From the NCBI GenBank assembly GCA_958295785.1, contig OY282377.1:2370394-2434393 (forward strand): 64,000 bases of DNA, given 5' to 3'. The notes beneath the pieces are model-generated. The model searched no databases. It was given only the letters and a program-made list of their open reading frames with translations, and was not told the origin of the DNA. Of this stretch, positions 51,737-58,511 are shown one piece after another (the stretch's first letter is position 1; every line of letters begins with the position of its first letter). The stretch comes from an uncultured Latescibacterota bacterium (lineage in GTDB: Bacteria > Latescibacterota > UBA2968). A program made the position numbers and the translations under genes.

Positions 51737-53095
51737 TTAACCGCGTTCTTTGAGGTCGTAAATCGCGATCATATAGGGGTGGTCAAGAGAGAGATGGGTG
51801 AGCGTATCGGGGTTTTCAACGCGACCGGCAGGGCGGATGTTTGCGCCGGCGATGCCCGCGGCTTCGTCGCCGATGTCTTTGCGACAGGCGTCAATTTTCG
51901 CCATGAGCTCCCGCACCACCTCGGGATGCTGCTCGCCGATGTCGTGGGTCTCGCCGATATCGGCTTCGAGGTCGTAGAGTTCCTCAAGTTCCCGGTCGTC
52001 TTTGCGGATGTGGAGTTTCCACTTGCCGCTCCGCACGGCTTCGATGCTGTCGCGCTTGTAGTAAAAAAAGGATTCGCGGGGCGATTTCGCGCCTTCTTCG
52101 GCGAACATGAGCGCGCGGATGTCTTTGCCGTCGATGATGCGGTCTGTGGGCACTTCTGCGCCGGCGAGGGCCGCGAGGGTGGGATAGAAGTCCATGGCCA
52201 ACGCGAGTTCGCCGCAGACTTCGCCCGCGGGGATTTTGCCGGGCCAGCGCGTGATGCACGGGACGCGCTGGCCGCCTTCCCAAGTCGTGCCTTTGGTGGC
52301 GCGCAACGGGCCGTTGCTGCCGCCTTCGTCGCGGGCGCGCGACCCGTTATCGCTGGTGAAGATGACGAGGGTGTCGTCGTCAAGGCCCAGGGATTTGAGT
52401 TCGTGAAAGATGACGGCGGCTGCCCAGTCGATGCAGGCAACGGCTGCGCCATACACGCCGTTTTCGGATTCGCGCACAAAGGCTTCGGGGGGATAGTGCG
52501 GCAGGTGGACGTGCATGTGCGCGAGGTAGAGAAAGAAGGGTTGTGCCCTGTTTTCGCGCATAAACCGCACGCATTCTTCCACATAGCGTTCGGTGATCCC
52601 GCGCTGGTCGGGCTGGGCTTGAATGACTTCTTCGTCGCGCAACAAGGGCAGCGGTGGGTATGTGTCGTCTTCTTTTTGCCGGCCCATGTCGTTGCTGTAC
52701 GGAATGCCGTAATAGCTGTCGAACCCATAGCGGGTCGGCAGAAATTCTCGCTGATCGCCGCAGTGCCATTTCCCCACAATTTTGGTGGCGTAGCCTTGGG
52801 TTTTGAGGAGTTTGGCGATGGTGATTTCACTGGGGTTGAGTCCGATGCCCTGACCGGGAAAGAGCACCCAACGGCCATCGAACGCGCCAAAGCCAATGCG
52901 CGAGGGATAGCAACCGGTGAGCATGGCCCCTCGAGAGGGCGAACACACCGGAGACGCCATGTAAAAGTCGGTGAATCGCATGCCTTCTTCGGCCATTTTG
53001 TCGAGTGCTGGCGTTTTGTTGACGCGCGAGCCATAGCAGCCGAGGTCGCCATAGCCGAGGTCGTCGCAGTTGATCAAAATGATGTTGGGTTGCAT
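51737..53095 (-). CDS. Sulfatase (arylsulfatase-like, formylglycine-dependent)
   Basis: The 452-residue protein starts QPNIILINCDDLGYGDLGCYG (metal-binding DD). It has the modification motif CSPSRGAMLTG with Cys51, KWHCGD, FTSDNGSRARDEGG and a C-terminal LYDLEADIGETHDIG. ATG 53095 follows AAAGGA by five bases; a longer frame upstream is not supported. No signal peptide after this start, unlike many arylsulfatases. It differs clearly from the sulfatase at 20-21.6 kb (CTPSR). Confidence 0.87.
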   Translation of the reverse strand: MQPNIILINCDDLGYGDLGCYGSRVNKTPALDKMAEEGMRFTDFYMASPVCSPSRGAMLTGCYPSRIGFGAFDGRWVLFPGQGIGLNPSEITIAKLLKTQGYATKIVGKWHCGDQREFLPTRYGFDSYYGIPYSNDMGRQKEDDTYPPLPLLRDEEVIQAQPDQRGITERYVEECVRFMRENRAQPFFLYLAHMHVHLPHYPPEAFVRESENGVYGAAVACIDWAAAVIFHELKSLGLDDDTLVIFTSDNGSRARDEGGSNGPLRATKGTTWEGGQRVPCITRWPGKIPAGEVCGELALAMDFYPTLAALAGAEVPTDRIIDGKDIRALMFAEEGAKSPRESFFYYKRDSIEAVRSGKWKLHIRKDDRELEELYDLEADIGETHDIGEQHPEVVRELMAKIDACRKDIGDEAAGIAGANIRPAGRVENPDTLTHLSLDHPYMIAIYDLKERG

Positions 53096-53261
53096 GCGTG
53101 TCCTTTCGGTATATTTTCCACAACGGGTTTTCGAAGTTTGCCATACACTATACTCAGTTCTGTCAATGGGTGCAAGTTTCAAATAACTTGTGCTTTTTGA
53201 ACGAGGCCCCTTTCTTCAAAGAGGTAGCAAACCGTGATACTATCAAAGGGATTGGGCTATT

Positions 53262-53288
53262 GGGCAGTAAAACCCCGTGCCTGTCCCG
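53262..53288. repeat. Variant of the GC-rich repeat
   Basis: GGGCAGTAAAACCCCGTGCC followed by TGTCCCG, a degenerate member of the dispersed family in the 220-base gap before the regulator gene. Confidence 0.45.
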
Positions 53289-53318
53289 ATAATTTGATTA
53301 TGCGACTGGAGAACCAGA

Positions 53319-53918
53319 ATGGATGGCTGGCGAGAATGGACCTTCCCGACCGATTCGGCAAAGGACGCGGTAATCGTTATCGAAGATGAGCGTGCGAATG
53401 TACTCGCCGACCCACTTCGTCAGCGTCTCCTCGAAATCCTTGGAAAAGGGAAGTCCATTGCGGAATTTTCGCAGATATTGGACGTCACCGATGCGCGGGT
53501 GCTGTACCATTTGAGACAACTCGCGCAAACGGGTGTTGTACTTATGGAGAAAGATAAAATCGCCCCTCGAGAATGGCGTTGTTTGCCAGCGGCGGGTAAA
53601 ATTCGCGTTCGGGAGGTCCCCTCGGCGAAGAATCCAGTTGCCGAAGCCATACCCTCTCATGTTGTCAGCCAATTCAATCAAGCATTCCGCGAGGCTACCG
53701 AGGGCTTATACGGCTCGACATTCCAACTGTCCGTCAATCACAATCGCGCCCGCCTATCGGAAGAACAGGCAACCGAGTTTGGGCGTCGGTTATTGGCCCT
53801 TATAGAAGAGTACTTTCCTCCGGGGAAAGGCGATCCCGCGGGCATCAAATACGGTTTCTACGGGATTCTCACCCCGATTGATCTGCATCCTCTCGAGGAC
53901 TCCGAAGCCGAGGCGTGA
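53319..53918 (+). CDS. ArsR-like winged-helix transcriptional regulator
   Basis: The 199-residue protein has an ArsR-type winged helix: ANVLADPLRQRLLEILGKGK, SIAEFSQILDVTDARVLYHL, RQLAQTGVVLMEKDK. A C-terminal helical/ligand region follows (AIPSHVVSQFNQAFREATEGLY). No CxC metal motif occurs, so it is not a classical arsenic sensor. GGAG lies upstream of the ATG. It is transcribed away from the sulfatase gene; targets unknown. Confidence 0.75.
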   Translation: MDGWREWTFPTDSAKDAVIVIEDERANVLADPLRQRLLEILGKGKSIAEFSQILDVTDARVLYHLRQLAQTGVVLMEKDKIAPREWRCLPAAGKIRVREVPSAKNPVAEAIPSHVVSQFNQAFREATEGLYGSTFQLSVNHNRARLSEEQATEFGRRLLALIEEYFPPGKGDPAGIKYGFYGILTPIDLHPLEDSEAEA

Positions 53919-53948
53919 GCGTTGTTATACCAATTTGAATCGCTACCG

Positions 53949-53976
53949 GCGCGAAAGGAGGCATAAATGGCTGTTG
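53949..53976 (+). repeat. Copy A of the hydrolase 5' end (28 bases)
   Basis: GCGCGAAAGGAGGCATAAAT followed by GGCTGTTG is identical to the ribosome site and first codons of the alpha/beta hydrolase at 55476. It precedes the HigBA-like module. A 13-codon frame (MAVEHGPFF...) follows and stops. Confidence 0.85.
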
Positions 53977-54053
53977 AACACGGCCCCTTCTTCAAAGTAG
54001 CAATATAGCTCTTTTCTCGCTTGCAGTTTTGTGTCTTTAGGCCATAATCAAAA

Positions 54054-54407
54054 ATGAAAAATGAAATCTTAAAATCCGCGTATTTTATTGGCAGTGCCCG
54101 CCGTGACCTGCGAAAGTTCCCAAAGCCAGTGCGAGATGACATAGGTTTCGATCTGTATCGAGTACAGTGTGGCATGACCCCGGCAACGTCAAAACCACTC
54201 AGGGGTTTGGAGGGTGTTATGGAACTTGTCGAACGTTACAATAAAGACACTTATCGCACGGTTTATGTAGCAAATTTTGGAGACGCCATCTATGTCTTGC
54301 ACTGTTTTAAGAAAAAATCCAAACGGGGCATACGCACCTCGAAAGCAGACATGGATGTGATTCGGCAACGACTACGTCGGGCAAAGGCACATTATAGAGG
54401 AGTATAA
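54054..54407 (+). CDS. HigB/RelE-like toxin (phage Gp49-like)
   Basis: The 117-residue basic protein has IGSARRDLRKFPKPVRDDI, then TYRTVYVANFGDAIYVLHCF and KKKSKRGIRTSKADMDVIRQ, RLRRAKAHY. This is the Gp49/HigB1 branch of the RelE fold: ribosome-dependent mRNA interferases with basic and aromatic residues in the C-terminal half. Its antitoxin follows three bases later, the reverse gene order typical of HigBA. Confidence 0.85.
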   Translation: MKNEILKSAYFIGSARRDLRKFPKPVRDDIGFDLYRVQCGMTPATSKPLRGLEGVMELVERYNKDTYRTVYVANFGDAIYVLHCFKKKSKRGIRTSKADMDVIRQRLRRAKAHYRGV

Positions 54408-54410
54408 ACG

Positions 54411-54755
54411 ATGGCAAATACCATCAAAACTATCGAGACAGTAAAAAAAAGCAGTGGCAATATTTTTGCCGATCTCAATGTCGATGACTCAGATGGCATG
54501 CGAGCAAAAGCCGAACTGGCATTGGCAATTCTCAGGCTCATCGAAGATCGAAGGCTAACACAAATTGAAGCAGCCCAAATTCTCGACACGGATCAGTCTC
54601 ATATTTCAAAACTGAAACGCGGTCGTGAACTTCGACGATTTACTTTTGATCGTCTGATGGGCTGGCTCATCAAACTCGATCAAAATGTCACCCTGACGGT
54701 AAAACAGAAATCTAAAAATCAAAAAAATGGCTATATTCAAGTCGCTGTTTTCTGA
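54411..54755 (+). CDS. HigA-like antitoxin with XRE helix-turn-helix
   Basis: The 114-residue protein starts ANTIKTIETVKKSSGNIFAD. It has the XRE domain ILRLIEDRRLTQIEAAQILD, TDQSHISKLKRGRELRRFT, the typical antitoxin of Gp49-type toxins that represses its own operon. Downstream of the toxin by three bases. The C-terminus is Lys-rich. Confidence 0.87.
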   Translation: MANTIKTIETVKKSSGNIFADLNVDDSDGMRAKAELALAILRLIEDRRLTQIEAAQILDTDQSHISKLKRGRELRRFTFDRLMGWLIKLDQNVTLTVKQKSKNQKNGYIQVAVF

Positions 54756-54784
54756 TTCCAGTAGAAAGATGGAAAAATAAAAAC

Positions 54785-54809
54785 GTAGGGGCGGTGCCCC
54801 CGTGCCCGC
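54785..54809. repeat. GC-rich palindromic repeat
   Basis: GTAGGGGCGGTGCCCCCGTG followed by CCCGC, preceded by AAAATAAAAAC, as at 36983. The repeat abuts copy B of the hydrolase 5' end. Confidence 0.75.
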
Positions 54810-54896
54810 TGTTGCGCGAAAGGAGGCATAAATGGCTGTTGCGTTGAAATTTATCGCCACACGAAAAAAAGGCAAGGTGTCGGCTTTGTACGCACG
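54801..54896 (+). repeat. Copy B of the hydrolase 5' end (about 96 bases)
   Basis: Aligns with 55445-55540 with only a few changes, from CGTGCCCGCTGTTGCGCGAA through GTGTCGGCTTTGTACGC. It contains the same ribosome site and first 20 or so codons of the hydrolase. Confidence 0.88.
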
Positions 54897-54912
54897 ACTA
54901 CAAAAAAAATAA
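54832..54912 (+). pseudogene. Truncated copy of the alpha/beta hydrolase gene
   Basis: Twenty-six codons: MAVALKFIATRKKGKVSALY, ARLQKK, stop. The intact gene at 55476 begins MAVALKFIATREKGEVSALY. After residue 21 the sequence runs into A-rich unrelated DNA. It is a fossil 5' end left beside an inserted module. Confidence 0.8.
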
Positions 54913-54941
54913 ACCGTGGCAAATACAACCAGAGAGAAAAC

Positions 54942-55195
54942 TTGAAACCGATACGTCTTTCTAATCATGCTCCAGATCAACTTCGCCGCCGTGGCGGTAT
55001 GGAACGGGAAGTAATTGAGGCGATTCGCACATTCCATGGGAACCGGCAGATTGGGGAAGGTTTGCGTGTAGGAAAAATTTCCCATATTATATCGAATGGA
55101 ACAATAAAATATACGACACAAAGCAAGTCCGGCCCATATTTGTAGATGAGCCGAATGAAATCGTGGTCGTAACCGTATATACCTACTTTTTTTAG
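54942..55195 (+). pseudogene. DUF4258-like gene with a frameshift
   Basis: The first part (IRLSNHAPDQLRRRGGMERE, VIEAIRTFHG) matches DUF4258 proteins, small RelE-fold-like partners of DUF2283. After an A-rich stretch near 55108-55115 the original frame stops at 55145, but another frame continues naturally: YDTKQVRPIFVDEPNEIVVV, TVYTYFF, stop at 55195. One base change in a homopolymer region would restore an 84-residue protein. It may be real decay or a sequencing error. Confidence 0.65.
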
Positions 55196-55204
55196 GAGAT
55201 AACG

Positions 55205-55424
55205 ATGCAAATATCTTATGATCGCGAGGTGGATGCTCTATACATTCGCTTCAAGGAAACAACCGTTACAACAAAGCACCTTCAGGACGGGATCGCGCTG
55301 GACTACGATGGGGCAGATTGCCTCGCTGGCATCGAAATTCTCGACGTCAGGAAGCGACTGGATGATTCCAGAGGCGTTTAAGCATCTCATCGAAGACAGA
55401 GCACTCGGTGAAATCAATATTTAA
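55205..55424 (+). pseudogene. DUF2283 gene with a frameshift
   Basis: The ATG at 55205 follows AGGAG. The frame encodes MQISYDREVDALYIRFKETT, GIALDYDGADCLAGIEILDV, RKRLDDSRGV, stop at 55381. This is the DUF2283 family (pattern ISYD.EADALYI.F...GIEILDASKRL). If one T near 55363-55365 is removed the frame continues as DDPEAFKHLIEDRALGEINI to the stop at 55424, a natural end. Both members of this pair therefore carry single-base shifts. Confidence 0.65.
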
Positions 55425-55475
55425 TGGCTAAATAACGGGTTTAGCGTGCCCGCTGTTGCGCGAAAGGAGGCATAA

Positions 55476-56135
55476 ATGGCTGTTGCGTTGAAATTTATCG
55501 CCACACGAGAAAAGGGCGAGGTGTCGGCTTTGTACGCGCGGCCGCACGGCGCGACCGCAGTGTTGGTATTGGGTCATGGGTCGGGCACAAATATGCGCCA
55601 TCAATTCATGCAGGACTTGAGCGATGCGTTGAACGAAGTGGGCATTGCGACCTTTCGCTTCAACTATCCCTATTCCGAAAAGGGCGGCGGCATGGATGGC
55701 GAGAAGGTGCGGTTGGCAACCGTGCGCGCGGCTATCGAAACCGCGATGAAACAAGCGCGCGGATTGCCGGTCTTTGCCGGCGGGCATTCGATGAGCGGCC
55801 GGATGATCTCTATGGCGTCTGCTGAAGACCCCATAGACGGACTGAAGGGCATTGTGTTTTTCGCGTTTCCGCTGTACGCGAGCAAGCCAGATACCGCACG
55901 CGCCGAGCATTTGAAGAATGTCGCCGCGCCCATGCTGTTTTTGTCCGGACAGCGGGATAGAATGGCGGACTTAAAACTGCTGTCGCCAGTGGTGAAAGGG
56001 CTCGAGCGCGCCGCGCTCCATGTGGTGGATACAGCCGATCACGGCTTTAAGGTGCTGAAGCGGCGAAACACCGATGAACCCGTGATGGAGGAATTGGCAA
56101 GGGTCGCGGGCGCGTGGATGTCGAAAAAAAAATAG
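55476..56135 (+). CDS. Alpha/beta-fold hydrolase (KANL3/Tex30 or dienelactone-hydrolase-like)
   Basis: The 219-residue protein has TAVLVLGHGSGTNMRHQFMQ (oxyanion region), FRFNYPYSEKGGG, the nucleophile elbow FAGGHSMSGRM with Ser, LFLSGQRDRMADL with the acidic residue, and HGFKVL with the catalytic His. It belongs to the KANL3/Tex30 hydrolase-like branch. Cytoplasmic. Its ribosome site and first codons are duplicated twice upstream, around two toxin/antitoxin-like modules. Confidence 0.82.
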   Translation: MAVALKFIATREKGEVSALYARPHGATAVLVLGHGSGTNMRHQFMQDLSDALNEVGIATFRFNYPYSEKGGGMDGEKVRLATVRAAIETAMKQARGLPVFAGGHSMSGRMISMASAEDPIDGLKGIVFFAFPLYASKPDTARAEHLKNVAAPMLFLSGQRDRMADLKLLSPVVKGLERAALHVVDTADHGFKVLKRRNTDEPVMEELARVAGAWMSKKK

Positions 56136-56221
56136 CGTTCAGCCATCAGCGGTCAGCCTTCGCCCATCCCTACGGGGGTGGGAGATGGATAGCCCGCTGG
56201 CCGCACTGACTGCGGATCATC

Positions 56222-57025
56222 ATGAAAAAATCGCAAACACACGCAAAGGGGCGCGTGGCGTCTCTGTTTCTCAAATCAGAAAAGGCATCGCCCTTGTCTA
56301 AATCGCGCGACGGGACGCTCTTGTTGCGCGCTCGGTTTGGCATTGAAGGCGATGTAAATGCAGGCGGTGTCGGCCCTCGGCAGGTGCTTTTGACCTCGCT
56401 GGAGACCCTGCACCAATTCAAATTGCAACCCGGGGATTTGCGGGAAAATATCGTCGTCGCCGAGTTGCCGTTGGACGATTTGCCATCGGGTTCGGTCTTG
56501 CGACTCGGGGATTCCGCTGCTGTGCGGCTGACCTATCACTGCGAAGTCTGCAAATACATCGGCACATTGGGAGTAAGCCCGATTGCGTCATTGGAAAATC
56601 GGCGCGGGTTTTTGGGCGTGGTGTTGACCGGCGGCGCGGTTCGCACAGGCGACTCGGTGGGGGTTTTGCCCGTGCGCTTCGATCCCGTGCCCGACCGCCC
56701 GTTTGATCGGTTTTTGTGGGTGGTGAAACAGATTCCCATGGGCAAGGTGATGACGTATAAACAGATTTTAGACGTTTTGGGGGTGTCGCATTCGTATTAC
56801 CGCGTGCTACCAACCTACATGAAACGCGCAGAGGGCTATCCGCTGCATCGCATTTTGGATTCAAAAGGGCGTCTGATTCCGCATGTGGATGGGCAAAGGG
56901 CATTGCTCGAGCGCGAGGGCGTTGAGGTCCATGCGCGCGCTGACAACGAATGGGTTGATGTGTCTGTGTTTGGGTGGAATGTCGGGCATCTTTACTACCG
57001 CGCTGCCGATGGCGATCCCGCTTGA
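56222..57025 (+). CDS. Fusion of a MOSC domain and an alkyltransferase-like (ATL) domain
   Basis: The 267-residue protein has an N-terminal MOSC domain (about 10-155: SPLSKSRDGTLLLRARFGIE, GDVNAGGVGPRQVLLTSLE, CEVCKYI). The C-terminal domain (about 160-262) resembles the DNA-binding domain of O6-alkylguanine methyltransferases (VVKQIPMGKVMTYKQILDVL, GYPLHRILDSKGRLIPH). The active-site PCHR motif reads PLHR at 207-210, so the alkyl-acceptor Cys is absent, as in ATL proteins that flag lesions for excision repair. MOSC domains bind molybdenum cofactor or transfer sulfur. The fusion is unusual. Confidence 0.75.
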   Translation: MKKSQTHAKGRVASLFLKSEKASPLSKSRDGTLLLRARFGIEGDVNAGGVGPRQVLLTSLETLHQFKLQPGDLRENIVVAELPLDDLPSGSVLRLGDSAAVRLTYHCEVCKYIGTLGVSPIASLENRRGFLGVVLTGGAVRTGDSVGVLPVRFDPVPDRPFDRFLWVVKQIPMGKVMTYKQILDVLGVSHSYYRVLPTYMKRAEGYPLHRILDSKGRLIPHVDGQRALLEREGVEVHARADNEWVDVSVFGWNVGHLYYRAADGDPA

Positions 57026-57091
57026 CATCGCCCTGTATTTTTTTATTTTAGCCCCGCGATAAAATGTTCACCATCCGAGAAAGGAAAGGAA

Positions 57092-57838
57092 ATGGCAACC
57101 GAAAAACACACGCCGGTGGGGTATGACGACACGCCGATGTTGCCCGATCAACCGTGGCGCGTTCACGACAAAAATCGCCCTGCGCCCAAGGTGGTCACGC
57201 CAGGGGCCAGCGCGGGAGACGCGCCCTCTGATGCCGTGCGGTTGTTCGACGGAACGGATTTGTCCATGTGGCAAAGCCGAGACGGAGGCGCGCCCACATG
57301 GAAGGTGGAAAATGGTTATGTGGAAGTGAATCCCCGAACCGGGAATATTCAGACTAAGGATGAATTTGGAAGCGTGCAGTTGCACTTGGAATTTGCATGC
57401 CCGGCAGAAGTGCGCGGCAGCAGCCAGGGGCGCGGCAACAGCGGCGTGTTTTTGATGGGAAATTACGAAGTGCAGGTGCTGGACGGATACGACAATCCGA
57501 CGTACGCCGATGGCACGACAGGCGCGATTTACGGCCAGTTTCCGCCGCTGGTAAATGCCACGCGACCGCCGGGCGAATGGCAGGTCTATGACATTGTTTT
57601 TGAAGCGCCGCAATACAATGGCGGCGCCCTAAAAGCACCCGCGTATTTGACGGTGTTTTTGAACGGCATTGTGCTGCACAACCGCAAAGCCGCGCTCGGC
57701 CCAACAGGGCATCGGAATGCGTCATCCTACGACACGCCCCACGGACCTATTGGCCCGCTGATGTTGCAAGACCACGGCGACCCCGTGCGCTATCGCAACA
57801 TCTGGATACGTCCGCTTGGGGGCTATGACGAGGGATAG
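57092..57838 (+). CDS. DUF1080 domain protein (3-keto-disaccharide hydrolase-like)
   Basis: The 248-residue protein carries the DUF1080 jelly roll: VRLFDGTDLSMWQSRDGGAP, GNSGVFLMGNYEVQVLDGYD, WQVYDIVFEAP, GPIGPLMLQDHGDPVRYRNI WIRPL. No signal peptide is visible although many relatives are exported. The family is linked to 3-keto-glycoside hydrolysis and is abundant in planctomycetes and related groups. GGAAAGGAA precedes the ATG. Terminator follows 110 bases downstream. Confidence 0.85.
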   Translation: MATEKHTPVGYDDTPMLPDQPWRVHDKNRPAPKVVTPGASAGDAPSDAVRLFDGTDLSMWQSRDGGAPTWKVENGYVEVNPRTGNIQTKDEFGSVQLHLEFACPAEVRGSSQGRGNSGVFLMGNYEVQVLDGYDNPTYADGTTGAIYGQFPPLVNATRPPGEWQVYDIVFEAPQYNGGALKAPAYLTVFLNGIVLHNRKAALGPTGHRNASSYDTPHGPIGPLMLQDHGDPVRYRNIWIRPLGGYDEG

Positions 57839-57865
57839 GACAAGCCCCCTGCCGAATTCATTCTT

Positions 57866-57911
57866 GATGGGAGGCAGGATACGGAGAAATAAAAATCAAA
57901 TTGGTATTAGA
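57866..57911. repeat. Second copy of the TGATGGGAGG...CAAATTGGTATTAGA repeat
   Basis: From TGATGGGAGGCAGGATACGG through CAAATTGGTATTAGA this is nearly identical to 19978-20023. An inverted relative (TTATACCAATTTGAAT) lies at 53928, so the motif brackets the 53.9-57.9 kb block. Confidence 0.75.
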
Positions 57912-57950
57912 GGTGGCATAATTTGTCGTGTAACTGTGCAGTTGGAAAAC

Positions 57951-57985
57951 AAAAAGGTCCAGCCAATAGCTGGACCTTTTTGTTT
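57951..57985. terminator. Terminator between the DUF1080 gene and the small - strand gene
   Basis: AAAAAGGTCCAGC pairs with GCTGGACCTTTTT across five bases, followed by GTTTT. The A-rich left arm lets it work for both converging genes. Confidence 0.9.
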
Positions 57986-58005
57986 TGCGATACAACTGAT
58001 CACTG

Positions 58006-58272
58006 TCAATCTGCCATGACAGCATTGGCTTCTGCTTCAGCCTGACCGGTTGATGTCAAAAACTCATACGCTTTGTTCAACACCAACACAGCTTTGGGAA
58101 TGTCGTTCACCTTCAGGCTATTGGTTCTTTGCCAATTTCCCTCCTTGTCCAGATAACTCCGTTGAAATGAAACCGTCCGCATGGTGAAAGATTCGCCGCC
58201 GCGGGTGTATTCGTTTTCAAAGATCGAAGCACTGCACGGACCATGACGAAATGTGATTTCGGGTTGCGCCAT
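58006..58272 (-). CDS. Small conserved hypothetical protein
   Basis: The 88-residue protein reads EITFRHGPCSASIFENEYTR, TVSFQRSYLDKEGNWQRTNS, LKVNDIPKAVLVLNKAYEFL. The pattern of a beta hairpin pair and a C-terminal helix resembles short proteins seen beside tRNA or phage genes in planctomycetes and sponge symbionts, but I cannot name a family. GGAGGTG precedes the ATG, so translation is likely. Monocistronic between a terminator and a repeat. Confidence 0.6.
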   Translation of the reverse strand: MAQPEITFRHGPCSASIFENEYTRGGESFTMRTVSFQRSYLDKEGNWQRTNSLKVNDIPKAVLVLNKAYEFLTSTGQAEAEANAVMAD

Positions 58273-58427
58273 TTTTTCACCTCCTTTCTATGAGCTATGA
58301 GCGGTCAGCTTTCAGCTATCAGGCCCCGCCACTCCGCCTCTGAAGGCGACTTTTGCTGACTGCTGACCGGTGACTTGTCCCCGCCGCACCAATGACAACT
58401 TGAGGGTGGAGATGGCCTTCTCGCTTC

Positions 58428-58454
58428 GGGCGGGCACGGGGGCCACGCCCCTAC
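58428..58454. repeat. GC-rich palindromic repeat, inverted orientation
   Basis: GGGCGGGCACGGGGGCCACG followed by CCCCTAC, a near-consensus copy. Confidence 0.75.
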
Positions 58455-58511
58455 ATTATCATCTGCGGATCGCCTTTGGACGGGCGGGGACTAACCACTG
58501 ACTATTAAATT

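Noticed and set aside
50933-53200. Long + strand open frame (755 codons) opposite the dioxygenase and sulfatase genes
   Set aside because: It is antisense to two genes with clear family motifs and good ribosome sites; its translation is rich in G/A/V/F repeats with no domain. A by-product of third-position GC bias.
53928-57911. A 4-kb integrative element bounded by the TACCAATTTGA motif
   Set aside because: No recombinase, no target duplication and ordinary metabolic genes inside; kept only as a finding about the repeats.
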